From contig CATZGB010000010.1 of the NCBI GenBank assembly GCA_958418815.1, forward strand, positions 1-64,000: a stretch of 64,000 nucleotides of DNA. Reading direction: 5' to 3'. The DNA comes from an uncultured Bacteroidales bacterium. Lineage in GTDB: Bacteria > Bacteroidota > Bacteroidia > Bacteroidales > Muribaculaceae. Positions 34,720 to 43,972 of this stretch are shown here, in pieces (position 1 is the stretch's first letter; each line of letters opens with the position of its first letter). The notes under the pieces were generated by a model that was not told the DNA's origin, did no database searches, and saw only the letters and a list, made by a program, of their open reading frames with translations. The translations under genes and the position numbers were made by a program.

Positions 34720-35835
34720 ATGGACAACAAAACGACATCTTTCGACCCTCATCACGGTCATTACGAACATCCCGAGAACTCCGCCGAGTACACCGGGCTG
34801 ACTGTAAACTCCGGAGTCACGCAGCCCCCCTGCGTCAACCCCTACATGAAGCCGCGCCGACGACGCACATTCACCCCCGCCGAACTCGTCGAGGGGATAC
34901 TAAAAGGGGATGTGACGATGCTGTCACGCGCCGTGACCCTCGTGGAAAGCGTGGCCCCCGAGCACCAGGCGATGGCCCGCGAGGTCATAGAGAAATGCCT
35001 CCCATATTCAGGCAACTCCCGCCGCATCGGCATCACCGGAGTGCCGGGTGCCGGAAAATCGACATCGATAGATGTGTTTGGCCTCCATGTGCTGCGCGAT
35101 GGCGGCAAACTGGCGGTGCTGGCCATCGACCCATCGTCTGAGCGCACCAAAGGGAGCATCCTCGGCGACAAGACCCGCATGGAAAAACTCTCGCAGCACC
35201 CCGAGGCATTCATACGCCCCTCACCCTCGGCAGGAAGCCTCGGAGGGGTCGCCCGCAAGACTCGCGAGACCATAATACTCTGCGAGGCAGCAGGCTACAA
35301 CAACGTGTTCGTCGAGACCGTCGGAGTCGGCCAAAGCGAGACGGCCGTGCATTCCATGGTCGACTTCTTCATGCTCATACAGATTGCCGGGGCCGGCGAC
35401 GAGCTGCAAGGCATCAAGAGGGGCATCATGGAGATGGCCGACGGGATAGTCATCAACAAAGCCGACGGCGACAATGTCGACCGCGCGCGCCTGGCCCAGG
35501 CACAGTTCAAATCGGCCTTGCAGCTTCTGCCCGCGCCCCCGTCAGGATGGCAGCCCGAAGTGCTATGCTATTCAGGCTACTACGAAATCGGAATCAACGA
35601 GGTCTGGGACATGATTGACCGATATTTCCAATTCATCACCGACAACGGCTTCTTCGAACGCCAGCGACGCGAGCAGGCCCGTTACTGGATGTACGAGACC
35701 ATCGACTCCGAACTGCGCCGCCGTTTCTACGACGACCCCGACCGGGCTGCGGCGCTCTCCAACGCCGAACGCCTCGTGCTGTCCAACCGCCTCTCCCCAT
35801 TCACCGCCGCCCTTCAGCTGCTCGGCGAGGAATGA
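34720..35835 (+). CDS. meaB: Methylmalonyl-CoA mutase-associated GTPase MeaB
   Basis: A 371-aa P-loop GTPase of the MeaB/ArgK family: Walker A GVPGAGKST (about 109-117), switch-like region IDPSSERTKGSILGDKTRM, and Walker B/base-recognition segments VFVETVGVGQSE and VINKADGD. MeaB loads and protects the cobalamin of methylmalonyl-CoA mutase, an enzyme of the succinate-to-propionate route typical of Bacteroidetes. The start at 34720 removes an upstream extension that overlaps polA. The first ~40 residues (His/Pro-rich) precede the conserved part and are variable. The mutase genes are not in the window. Confidence 0.93.
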   Translation: MDNKTTSFDPHHGHYEHPENSAEYTGLTVNSGVTQPPCVNPYMKPRRRRTFTPAELVEGILKGDVTMLSRAVTLVESVAPEHQAMAREVIEKCLPYSGNSRRIGITGVPGAGKSTSIDVFGLHVLRDGGKLAVLAIDPSSERTKGSILGDKTRMEKLSQHPEAFIRPSPSAGSLGGVARKTRETIILCEAAGYNNVFVETVGVGQSETAVHSMVDFFMLIQIAGAGDELQGIKRGIMEMADGIVINKADGDNVDRARLAQAQFKSALQLLPAPPSGWQPEVLCYSGYYEIGINEVWDMIDRYFQFITDNGFFERQRREQARYWMYETIDSELRRRFYDDPDRAAALSNAERLVLSNRLSPFTAALQLLGEE

Positions 35836-35957
35836 CACGCGACATCAGAGTGACAATATCAAACACAACAGGAATATCCGCTAACCACACACCGCCCGAT
35901 AGGCGCCCGAAGCTACACATTCATCCTCGATTACATTTTATACTTAAACCTGTTCAC

Positions 35958-35993
35958 AAACGCCGCTGTTTACAAACACAAACAGCGGCGTTT
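35958..35993. terminator. Strong hairpin between meaB and rsmH
   Basis: A perfect 14-bp stem (35958-35971 with 35980-35993, 8-nt loop). The downstream arm ends in TTT and the reverse strand also ends in TTT, so it could act in either direction. It lies about 120 bp past the meaB stop codon, the probable end of the polA-meaB transcript. Confidence 0.6.
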
Positions 35994-36125
35994 CCCATGT
36001 CAACCCTCCCGTGAAACCGCCGTAAGGCTTCGCGGGCATGTTGATAACTTTTTCCAGGAAGTCAGATATTTTTCTATTTGCAGTTGTAAATTCTTAGGAA
36101 CTTTTTTTGTAATTTTACGGTCGAA

Positions 36126-37085
36126 ATGGAAGCAGCAATGACCACATCCCAGCCTTACCACATCCCGGCCCTTCTCGACCAGTCGCTCGAAGCCCTCGAC
36201 CTGCGCCCCGAAGGGGTGTATGTCGACTGCACCCTCGGCGGAGGAGGCCACTCACGCGCCATCCTCAGCCGTCTCGACGCGGCCAAGGGAGGCCGTCTGC
36301 TCAGCTTCGACCAAGACCGCGCCGCAATCGACCGCGCCGCGGCCGACCCCGACTTCACCGGCAACCCGGCCTTCACGGCAGTCCTGGGAAACTTCCGTTT
36401 CCTGCGCAACTTCCTGCGGTTCTACGGAGCCGACACCGTGGACGGCATCCTGGCCGATCTCGGCGTGTCATTCCACCATTTCGACGACCCGGAGAGAGGT
36501 TTCTCCTTCCGCTGGGAAGGCCCCCTCGACATGAGGATGAACCGCAACGCCGCCCGGTCGGCAGCGACCCTCCTCCAGGAAGCCTCCGAGGAGGAGCTGG
36601 CCGACATCTTCCACCTCTACGGCGAGTTGCGCCAGGCCCGCAAGATCGCCCGCGCCATCGTCAACGCCAGGCGCGAGGCCCCGGTCGACACCGTCGAGCG
36701 CCTGCTCGACATAATCCGCCCGATGATCAACCCCCGCCAGGAGAAGAAAGAACTCGCCCAGGTGTTCCAGGCCCTGCGCATCGTGGTCAACGACGAAATC
36801 GAGGCCCTGCGCGAACTGCTCACCCAGGCCCTGCAAGCACTGAAACCGGGCGGACGGCTCGCCATCATCACCTACCACTCCCTCGAAGACCGCCTCGTCA
36901 AGAATTTCATGAAGACAGGCAACCTCGAGGGGAAAATGGAGAAAGACTTCTTCGGAAAATCCCTCTCTCCGCTGAAATGCCTCACCTCCAAACCAATCGT
37001 CCCTGACCAGGAGGAGATGGAGCGCAACCCGCGCTCACGCTCGGCCAAGCTCAGGGTGGCCGCAAAAACCGACGACAACCAATAA
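36126..37085 (+). CDS. rsmH: 16S rRNA m4C1402 methyltransferase RsmH
   Basis: A 319-aa SAM-dependent methyltransferase (RsmH/MraW). It has HIPALLDQSLEAL, the glycine-rich SAM motif GGGGHSRAIL at about 37-46, GILADLGVSFHHFDDPERGFS, and the C-terminal LAIITYHSLEDRLVK. It methylates N4 of C1402 in 16S rRNA and traditionally heads the dcw cluster. The start is the ATG at 36126 (36138 also possible). Here it is the first gene, with no mraZ before it. A TAATTTTA sequence at 36110 is only a partial -7 match. Confidence 0.95.
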   Translation: MEAAMTTSQPYHIPALLDQSLEALDLRPEGVYVDCTLGGGGHSRAILSRLDAAKGGRLLSFDQDRAAIDRAAADPDFTGNPAFTAVLGNFRFLRNFLRFYGADTVDGILADLGVSFHHFDDPERGFSFRWEGPLDMRMNRNAARSAATLLQEASEEELADIFHLYGELRQARKIARAIVNARREAPVDTVERLLDIIRPMINPRQEKKELAQVFQALRIVVNDEIEALRELLTQALQALKPGGRLAIITYHSLEDRLVKNFMKTGNLEGKMEKDFFGKSLSPLKCLTSKPIVPDQEEMERNPRSRSAKLRVAAKTDDNQ

Positions 37086-37104
37086 CCCCACGCTCTCTCG
37101 ACTT

Positions 37105-37431
37105 ATGCCAGCCAAAGATTCACTGATGCTCCGCGCCCTCCACGGGCGGTTGCTCTCGACCGACTTCTTCCGCCGCCACTGGCTCCCGGTGCTCGGGGTG
37201 GTGGTGATGCTGATGATATACATCACCAACCGCTACACCTGCCAGACCCAGATGGAGACCATCCAGCGGCTCGAGCGGGAACTGGAAGTGGCCAAGACCG
37301 AACGCATACGCGAGAAGTCGACATACATGAGCCGGATACGCGAATCCCGGATGCAACACAAGGTAGATTCCCTGAGGCTCGGCCTCACCGTCCAGGAGCA
37401 GCCTCCTTTCAGACTAAGAATCAACGACTGA
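37105..37431 (+). CDS. FtsL-like divisome protein
   Basis: A 108-aa single-pass membrane protein with a short basic cytoplasmic N-terminus, a membrane helix at about 28-45 (LPVLGVVVMLMIYI) and a coiled-coil periplasmic segment (about 50-90; METIQRLERELEVAKTERIREK). Position between rsmH and the PBP gene, size and topology match the FtsL-like proteins of Bacteroidetes, which help recruit FtsW/FtsI. Sequence identity in this family is always low, so the call rests on topology and location. Confidence 0.8.
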   Translation: MPAKDSLMLRALHGRLLSTDFFRRHWLPVLGVVVMLMIYITNRYTCQTQMETIQRLERELEVAKTERIREKSTYMSRIRESRMQHKVDSLRLGLTVQEQPPFRLRIND

Positions 37432-37463
37432 CACCCCCACCACCACTCCTCCATCCACCGCAT

Positions 37464-39542
37464 ATGGCCCAGAAGAACAACCAGAACCACATACTCTTCC
37501 GCTACGGACTGATCACCCTGCTCATACTGATGTTTGCAGGGTCGATTTCCTACAAGCTCTTCTCGACCACAGTAATCCACGCCGACGACTGGAACGCCAA
37601 AGCAATGCGCGAGATGCAGCGTGTCGACACCATACTGCCCGAACGAGGCGAGATACTCGCCGACGACGGCTCGATTCTCGCCACCAACCTGCGCTACTAC
37701 ACCGTGCGTCTCGACTTCCGGGCCGAGCGCTTCATGGAAAGCCGCTACCAGGTGGCCCTCGACTCAATCGCCGACTCGCTGGCCCTCCACTTCCCCCGCC
37801 GCGACCGCGACGGGTGGTTTGCCTACCTACAGAAGCCGCTCAACACTGAGGCCGGCAAACGCCCGCGCTCATTCCCCGTGATCAGCAACATCTCATATGC
37901 CGACCTGCAGAAACTCAAGACATTCCCATTCTTCTGCATCAAGAACCCCAACCGCAACGGGATGACCGTGGAGTCGACGCTAAAGCGCAAGAACCCCTAC
38001 GGCGACATGGCGCGCCGCTCGGTGGGCGGAGTCGGCCAGACCCGCGAATGCAAGGAAATCCACGGCATATCCGGCCTGGAGAAAGCCCTTGACTCGCTGC
38101 TCTACGGAGTCCCCGGCATCGCCAAGAAAATCCCCCTGACAAAAAACATCGTCAACTGGACAGACATCCCTCCCACGCCGGGCTACTCAATACGCACCAC
38201 CATCGACATCAACCTCCAGGACATCGTGGAGAACGAGCTAAACCGTGTCCTCGACTCCTGCTCGGCCGACTGGGGCTGCGCCATACTGATGGAGGTGGCC
38301 ACCGGAGACATCAAGGCCATCTCCAACCTCGAGCGCAACGCCGACGGCACTGACTACATCGAGGCACTCAACTACTCCGTGGTGGGCTTCGAGCCCGGCT
38401 CGGTGGTGAAACCCATTTCGATGATGATAGCCCTCGAAGACGGCCTGGTCGACAACCTCGAGGAGGTGATTCCGATCGGCGCGAGCTGGGCATATGCCGG
38501 AGGGCGCCCCATCACCGACTCCCACTACAACGGCTCCCTGAGGGTGCGCGAGGTCATCGAGCAGTCATCCAACATCGGCATGGCCCGCATCATCACCCGG
38601 GGCTACGACAAGAACCCCAAGGGATTCGTCGAGCGGCTGCGCTCAATCGGATTCCTCGAACCGATGAACACCGGCATCGCCGGCGAACGCGTCCCCTATT
38701 TCAACCCCGAGCCGGGACGCGTCGACCTCTCCCGCATGTGCTACGGCTACGCCTCACAGATACCCCCGATCTACACCCTCTCGATCTACAACGCCATCGC
38801 CAACAACGGCAAGTATGTGCGCCCCCGCCTCGTCAGCTCGCTGGTGACCGAGGATTTCGACTCGGTGATTCCGGTCAGCTACATCCGCGACCGCATCTGC
38901 TCGGAGGAGAACGCCCGCAAGATGCAATACATGCTCAAGCAGGTGGTGTGGGGCCCCCACGGCACAGGCCGCTCGCTCAAGAGCGACAAGGTGGCACTCG
39001 CCGGCAAGACAGGCACATGCTACTCAGTCGACCCGAAGACCCGCCAATACAACACGGCGCGCAAACGCCTGGCATTCTGCGGCTTCTTCCCCGCCGACAA
39101 CCCCAAATACTCCTGCATGGTGCTGACCTTCTACCCCAAGCGCAATATGTTCGGGGCCGCCTCCACCTCAGGCCAGGTGATGCGCAACATCGCCCTGAAG
39201 ATGTATTCGCGCGGAATGCTCGACAACGCGTCAGACTACGCCGCAGGGGGCGGAGGCAATCCCCGCGCGATGCTCTACGGCTCAAACGACCCCGAACGCC
39301 ACAAGGCGATACGCAAAGCCGCCGGCATAAGCCAGGAGGTGCATCCGGCCGCTCCGCGAAAGATGCCCAAAGGCACCGTCCCCTCAGTCAAAGGACTCGG
39401 GGCACGCGAGGCGGTGGTGGCCCTGGAGAAAGCCGGGTTCAACGTGGCCGTCAACGGTTCGGGATATGTCCGCGCCCAGCATCCGGAGGAAGGCACGATG
39501 GCAAACGCCGGCACCCGCGTCAGCCTCACCCTCGCTCCCTGA
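37464..39542 (+). CDS. ftsI: Penicillin-binding protein, division transpeptidase (FtsI-type) with PASTA domain
   Basis: A 692-aa class B PBP with a membrane anchor at about 13-36, a dimerisation domain and a transpeptidase domain. The active-site motifs are Ser313-x-x-Lys316 (PGSVVKPI), Ser368-Ser-Asn370 (EQSSNIGM) and Lys515-Thr-Gly (AGKTGTCYS). A C-terminal PASTA domain (about 637-692) follows an AAPRKMPK linker. It cross-links septal peptidoglycan together with FtsW. It lies 32 bp after the ftsL-like gene. A PASTA domain is usual in Bacteroidetes FtsI. Confidence 0.94.
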   Translation: MAQKNNQNHILFRYGLITLLILMFAGSISYKLFSTTVIHADDWNAKAMREMQRVDTILPERGEILADDGSILATNLRYYTVRLDFRAERFMESRYQVALDSIADSLALHFPRRDRDGWFAYLQKPLNTEAGKRPRSFPVISNISYADLQKLKTFPFFCIKNPNRNGMTVESTLKRKNPYGDMARRSVGGVGQTRECKEIHGISGLEKALDSLLYGVPGIAKKIPLTKNIVNWTDIPPTPGYSIRTTIDINLQDIVENELNRVLDSCSADWGCAILMEVATGDIKAISNLERNADGTDYIEALNYSVVGFEPGSVVKPISMMIALEDGLVDNLEEVIPIGASWAYAGGRPITDSHYNGSLRVREVIEQSSNIGMARIITRGYDKNPKGFVERLRSIGFLEPMNTGIAGERVPYFNPEPGRVDLSRMCYGYASQIPPIYTLSIYNAIANNGKYVRPRLVSSLVTEDFDSVIPVSYIRDRICSEENARKMQYMLKQVVWGPHGTGRSLKSDKVALAGKTGTCYSVDPKTRQYNTARKRLAFCGFFPADNPKYSCMVLTFYPKRNMFGAASTSGQVMRNIALKMYSRGMLDNASDYAAGGGGNPRAMLYGSNDPERHKAIRKAAGISQEVHPAAPRKMPKGTVPSVKGLGAREAVVALEKAGFNVAVNGSGYVRAQHPEEGTMANAGTRVSLTLAP

Positions 39543-39711
39543 TTCCCTGCTCTCCCCCCTTTCGACAAACCATCTCTCCCGCCATCCTCTCCAGGCATTC
39601 TCTCTCCCCTCGCTCTTCACCAGGCCTCCTTCTCCAATCTCCGGCGCGAGCCGCCACCCCAAGGTGACCGGCCGCGACTCAGACAACGAAAACAAATAGA
39701 TCCGAAATAAA

Positions 39712-41175
39712 GTGAAGCTCGAACAACTACTCGAAGGCCTTGACATCATTTCCATCCAGGGCCAGCTTGACAAGAATGTTACCTCCCTCACCTCCGACTC
39801 AAGGAAAGCCGGAGAGGGAGCCATGTTTGTTGCCGTGCGCGGTGTCACCGTCGACGGCCACTCTTTCATCCCCACACTCGCCGACAAGAAACCGGCGGCC
39901 ATCGTGGTGGAGGAGATTCCCGCCGAAATCCCCGAAGGGGCCACACTGGTGGTGGTGGCAAACACAGCCATCGCCCTCGGCATCCTCGCCTCAAACTGGT
40001 ATGGCAACCCCTCCTCAAAGCTGCGCCTGGTAGGGGTGACCGGCACCAACGGCAAGACCACCACCGCCACCCTCATCTATGAGATGGCCAGGCTGATGGG
40101 CCACAAGGCCGGACTCCTCTCCACCGTCGTGAACTATGTCGACACCGAGGCTGTACACGCCTCGCAGACCACCCCCGACCCCATCACCATCAACTCCCTG
40201 CTGGCCCGGATGGTCGAGGCCGGATGTGAGTACGCCGCCATGGAGGTGAGCTCCCACGCCGCCGACCAGCACCGCATCGCCGGACTGACATTCGCCGGCG
40301 GAGTGTTCACCAACCTCACTCGCGACCACCTCGACTACCACAAGACCGTCCAGAACTACCTCAACGCCAAGAAAAGCTTCTTCGACGGCCTTCCCGCCGA
40401 GGCTTTCGCCCTCACCAATATCGACGACAAGGTCGGGGAGGTGATGCTCCAGAACACAAAGGCCCGCAAGCTCTCCTACTCTCTCCGCTCAATGGCCGAC
40501 TTCCGGGGGAAAATCATTGAAAGCCGCCTCGACGGCACACTCCTGAGCCTTAACGACACTGAGGTGGAAGTGCGCTTCACCGGACGCTTCAACGCCTATA
40601 ACCTGACGGCTGTCTTCGGCGCGTCGGTATCCTTGGGCTGGCCCGTAGAGAAGGTCCTCGTTGCCATGAGCCGCCTGATTCCCGTGGCCGGACGCTTCCA
40701 GGCGTTCCACTCCCCCAAAGGCTGCACCGCGATTGTCGATTACGCCCACACCCCCGACGCGGTGGTGAATGTGCTGACCGCAATCCGCGAGGTGGTGGGC
40801 ACCAATGGCCGCATCATCACCGTAGTAGGGGCCGGAGGCAACCGCGACAAGGGCAAACGCCCCATCATGGCCCGCGAGGCCGCCCGCCTCTCCGACCTGC
40901 TCATCCTCACCTCAGACAATCCCCGCTTCGAGAACCCCGCCGAGATTCTGCGCGACATGGAGGCCGGCCTTGACACCGACGAACTCCGTGCCAACGCCTC
41001 AAGCGTGGTCGACCGCCGCGAGGCCATTGTCAAGGCTTCGGAAATCGCCGGGAAAGGGGATGTCATCCTCATCGCCGGAAAAGGACACGAGGACTACCAG
41101 GAAATCCGGGGCATCAAGCATCACTTCGACGACGCCGAGGTCGTGCGTGAGGTGTTCGCCGCCTGCGCCGAATGA
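39712..41175 (+). CDS. murE: UDP-MurNAc-L-Ala-D-Glu: meso-diaminopimelate ligase
   Basis: A 487-aa Mur ligase with ATP-binding motif GTNGKTTT (111-118), substrate-binding TTPDP and HAADQHRI, and the C-terminal DNPR motif (402-405), which selects meso-diaminopimelate over lysine. It adds the third residue to the peptide stem. The start is GTG at 39712; no good ATG lies near, and residue 1 onward matches the family N-terminus (KLEQLLEGL). A 169-bp gap separates it from ftsI, larger than elsewhere in the cluster, so an internal promoter is possible but none is clear. Confidence 0.95.
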   Translation: MKLEQLLEGLDIISIQGQLDKNVTSLTSDSRKAGEGAMFVAVRGVTVDGHSFIPTLADKKPAAIVVEEIPAEIPEGATLVVVANTAIALGILASNWYGNPSSKLRLVGVTGTNGKTTTATLIYEMARLMGHKAGLLSTVVNYVDTEAVHASQTTPDPITINSLLARMVEAGCEYAAMEVSSHAADQHRIAGLTFAGGVFTNLTRDHLDYHKTVQNYLNAKKSFFDGLPAEAFALTNIDDKVGEVMLQNTKARKLSYSLRSMADFRGKIIESRLDGTLLSLNDTEVEVRFTGRFNAYNLTAVFGASVSLGWPVEKVLVAMSRLIPVAGRFQAFHSPKGCTAIVDYAHTPDAVVNVLTAIREVVGTNGRIITVVGAGGNRDKGKRPIMAREAARLSDLLILTSDNPRFENPAEILRDMEAGLDTDELRANASSVVDRREAIVKASEIAGKGDVILIAGKGHEDYQEIRGIKHHFDDAEVVREVFAACAE

Positions 41176-41249
41176 CCGGCGGCATTACCCCCTCCAGTCA
41201 GCACGTTTGCCTCTAACCACAACCCCACCGCGTTAGCTTTCAACCGACT

Positions 41250-42515
41250 ATGCTATATTACCTCTTCCAATGGCTCGAAGACACCGGATTTCCCGGTGCG
41301 CGCCTGATGGACTATATCACATTCCGATCCGGGGCTGCCCTGATCCTGTCGCTGTTCATAGCGATGGTGTTCGGCCGCCGGATCATAGACCGCCTGCAGA
41401 AGATGCAGGTAGGCGAAATCGTCCGCAACCTCGGGCTCGAGGGGCAGATGAAGAAGACCGGAACCCCCACAATGGGCGGCATCATCATCATCGTGGCCAC
41501 AATCGTCCCCTGCCTCCTCGTCGGCAAACTCGGGAATGTCTACATGTTGCTGATGGTCATCTCCACCCTGTGGCTGGGCGCGCTCGGATTCGCCGACGAC
41601 TACCTGAAGATGACCCGTCACAACAAAGACGGGATGAGCGGCAAGTTCAAGATCATCGGCCAGGTTGGCCTCGGCCTAATCGTAGGCCTGACCATGATGG
41701 CCTCCCCCGAGATGGTGATACGCCAGAACCATGAGGTCATCAACGAGACTTCTATGGAGGTCGAGGAGGTGATTTACGAGACCGAAGACCTCAAGGCCAC
41801 CCAGACCACCATACCGTTTGTGAAGGAGAACAATTTTGACTACACATACTTCACGCAGTGGCTGGGCGACCATGCCCAGACCGGAGGATGGGTGCTTTTC
41901 ATCCTTGTGGCCATCTTCATCGTCACCGCCACCTCCAACGGGGCCAACCTCACCGACGGCCTCGACGGCCTCGCCGCCGGATGCTCGGCAATAATAGCCG
42001 TGGCGCTCGCCGTCATGGCCTACCTCGGCGGTTCGGTCATCTACTCATCCTACCTCAACATCATGTACATACCAGGCAGCGAGGAGCTTTCGGTCTTCTG
42101 CGCCGCCTTCATCGGGGCTCTGATCGGGTTCCTGTGGTACAACGCCTTCCCGGCGCAGGTATTCATGGGCGACACCGGCTCGCTGACCCTCGGTGGCATC
42201 ATCGCAGTGCTGGCCATCCTCATCCACAAAGAGCTGTTGCTGCCGCTGCTCTGCGCGATATTCTATGTCGAAGACCTCTCGGTGATGCTCCAGGTGGGAT
42301 ATTTCAAATTCACAAAACGCAAATACGGCGCCGGGCGGCGCATCTTCAAGATGACCCCCCTCCACCACCATTTCCAGAAAGCCGGGAACTCTGGCATAGA
42401 GGCCCTGCTCCAGAAGCCCCTCCAGGCCATCCCCGAGTCGAAAATCGTCACCCGTTTCTGGATTGTCGGCATATTCCTGGCCGTCATCACTTTCGTAACA
42501 CTTAAAATCCGCTGA
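41250..42515 (+). CDS. mraY: Phospho-MurNAc-pentapeptide transferase
   Basis: A 421-aa polytopic membrane enzyme that makes lipid I. Signatures include KKTGTPTMGGI (about 72-82), GFADDYLKMT (about 114-123), NLTDGLDGLA (about 234-243), VFMGDTGSLTLGG and the C-terminal MTPLHHHFQKAG. It has a longer loop (about 150-215) than E. coli MraY, as usual in Bacteroidetes, giving the extra ~60 residues. murF is not beside it. The next gene, murD, starts 8 bp later. Confidence 0.95.
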   Translation: MLYYLFQWLEDTGFPGARLMDYITFRSGAALILSLFIAMVFGRRIIDRLQKMQVGEIVRNLGLEGQMKKTGTPTMGGIIIIVATIVPCLLVGKLGNVYMLLMVISTLWLGALGFADDYLKMTRHNKDGMSGKFKIIGQVGLGLIVGLTMMASPEMVIRQNHEVINETSMEVEEVIYETEDLKATQTTIPFVKENNFDYTYFTQWLGDHAQTGGWVLFILVAIFIVTATSNGANLTDGLDGLAAGCSAIIAVALAVMAYLGGSVIYSSYLNIMYIPGSEELSVFCAAFIGALIGFLWYNAFPAQVFMGDTGSLTLGGIIAVLAILIHKELLLPLLCAIFYVEDLSVMLQVGYFKFTKRKYGAGRRIFKMTPLHHHFQKAGNSGIEALLQKPLQAIPESKIVTRFWIVGIFLAVITFVTLKIR

Positions 42516-42523
42516 CATCGTTT

Positions 42524-43936
42524 ATGGACTATATCTCGAATGAAAACATGAATCCCGGAAGCCCCGAGCTTGAAGCCAAGGGCCACAGGCTCGTAGTGCT
42601 GGGCGGCGGCGAGAGCGGTGTCGGCGCGGCCATCCTCGGCAAGAAGCTCGGGATGGATGTCTTCCTCTCCGACGCGGGGACTATCGCCCCCCGTTACGCC
42701 GAAGAGCTGACATCTCGCGGCATCCCGTTTGAACAGGGGGGCCACACCGAAGCCTTCATTCTCAACGCCGACGAGGTGGTGAAATCGCCCGGCATACCAC
42801 CCACCGCCCCGCTGATTCAGAAACTCGCCGCGCAAGGCACACCCGTCATCTCTGAAATCGAGCTGGCCGGACGCCACACCTCGGCCAAGATGGTCTGCAT
42901 CACCGGCTCAAACGGAAAGACCACCACCACGATGCTCATCCATCATATCCTCCGCGAGGCGGGGCTGAATGTCGGACTGGCAGGCAATGTCGGGAAATCG
43001 CTCGCCTGGCAGGTGGCCGAGAGCGACCACGACGTGTATGTCGTGGAGCTGTCATCGTTCCAGCTCGAGAATATGTATCGTTTCCGGGCCAACATCGCGG
43101 TGCTGCTCAACATCACCCCCGACCACCTCGACCGCTACGGGTTCGAGATGCAGAACTACATCAACGCCAAGTTCCGCATACTCCAGAACCAGACCCCTGC
43201 CGACGCGTTCATTTTCTGGGAGGATGACCCTGTGATCACCGCCCAGCTCCGCAAGTTCGAGACCGAGGCGCGCCTCTACCCCTTCGCCGAGAACCGCCAC
43301 GAAGACTCCGCCGCATGGGTCGACAAAGACGGCAAGGTCATCATCAACACCCCCGAGGAGGATTTCGAGATGCCGCGCGCCGACCTGTCGCTCCACGGAC
43401 TCCACAACCTCTTCAACTCCATGGCCGCAGGTCTCAGCGCATGCCTGCTCGACATACGCAAGGACTCCCTGCGTGACGCCCTGGCCAACTTCGAAGGGGT
43501 CGAACACCGACTCGAACCCGCAGGCGAGCTCGACGGCGTGCGCTGGATCAACGACTCCAAGGCCACCAACGTCAACTCCTGCTGGTATGCCCTCGAATCG
43601 ATGCCCGACTCAAAGTCGACCATCCTGATTCTCGGCGGCAAGGACAAGGGCAACGACTACTCCGAAATCCTCCCGCTGGTCAAGAAAAAGGTCAAGGCCA
43701 TAGTGGCGATGGGCCTCCACAACGAGAAAATCGTCGACTTCTTCACCGGACATGTCGACAAGGTGGTTTCCACCGCTTCGCTCGACGAGGCGGTGAATAC
43801 CTGCCGGATGCTGGCCGGAGAAGGGGACACTGTGCTGCTCTCGCCATGCTGCGCCTCTTTCGACCTCTTCAAGAGCTATGAAGACCGTGGCCGCCAGTTC
43901 AAGGAAGCTGTCAGCCGCCTCATCGACAACAACTGA
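42524..43936 (+). CDS. murD: UDP-MurNAc-L-alanine: D-glutamate ligase
   Basis: A 470-aa Mur ligase with an N-terminal Rossmann-like motif (VVLGGGESGVGAA), ATP-binding TGSNGKTTTT (about 126-135), ELSSFQLE (about 175-182), NDSKATNV (about 345-352) and LSPCCASFD near the end. It adds D-glutamate to the stem peptide. The start is ATG at 42524; ATG at 42548 is an alternative. Its operon position after mraY is standard. Confidence 0.95.
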   Translation: MDYISNENMNPGSPELEAKGHRLVVLGGGESGVGAAILGKKLGMDVFLSDAGTIAPRYAEELTSRGIPFEQGGHTEAFILNADEVVKSPGIPPTAPLIQKLAAQGTPVISEIELAGRHTSAKMVCITGSNGKTTTTMLIHHILREAGLNVGLAGNVGKSLAWQVAESDHDVYVVELSSFQLENMYRFRANIAVLLNITPDHLDRYGFEMQNYINAKFRILQNQTPADAFIFWEDDPVITAQLRKFETEARLYPFAENRHEDSAAWVDKDGKVIINTPEEDFEMPRADLSLHGLHNLFNSMAAGLSACLLDIRKDSLRDALANFEGVEHRLEPAGELDGVRWINDSKATNVNSCWYALESMPDSKSTILILGGKDKGNDYSEILPLVKKKVKAIVAMGLHNEKIVDFFTGHVDKVVSTASLDEAVNTCRMLAGEGDTVLLSPCCASFDLFKSYEDRGRQFKEAVSRLIDNN

Positions 43937-43972
43937 TTCACCACACCTCCACACTCTCATCTTCTCCTCCGA

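Noticed and set aside
35836..36125. A remnant of mraZ upstream of rsmH
   Set aside because: I read the region in all frames and found no MraZ-like sequence, only a hairpin and AT-rich leader.
38738..39667. A 309-codon frame overlapping ftsI
   Set aside because: Arg/Gln/Pro-rich shadow of ftsI with no recognisable domain.
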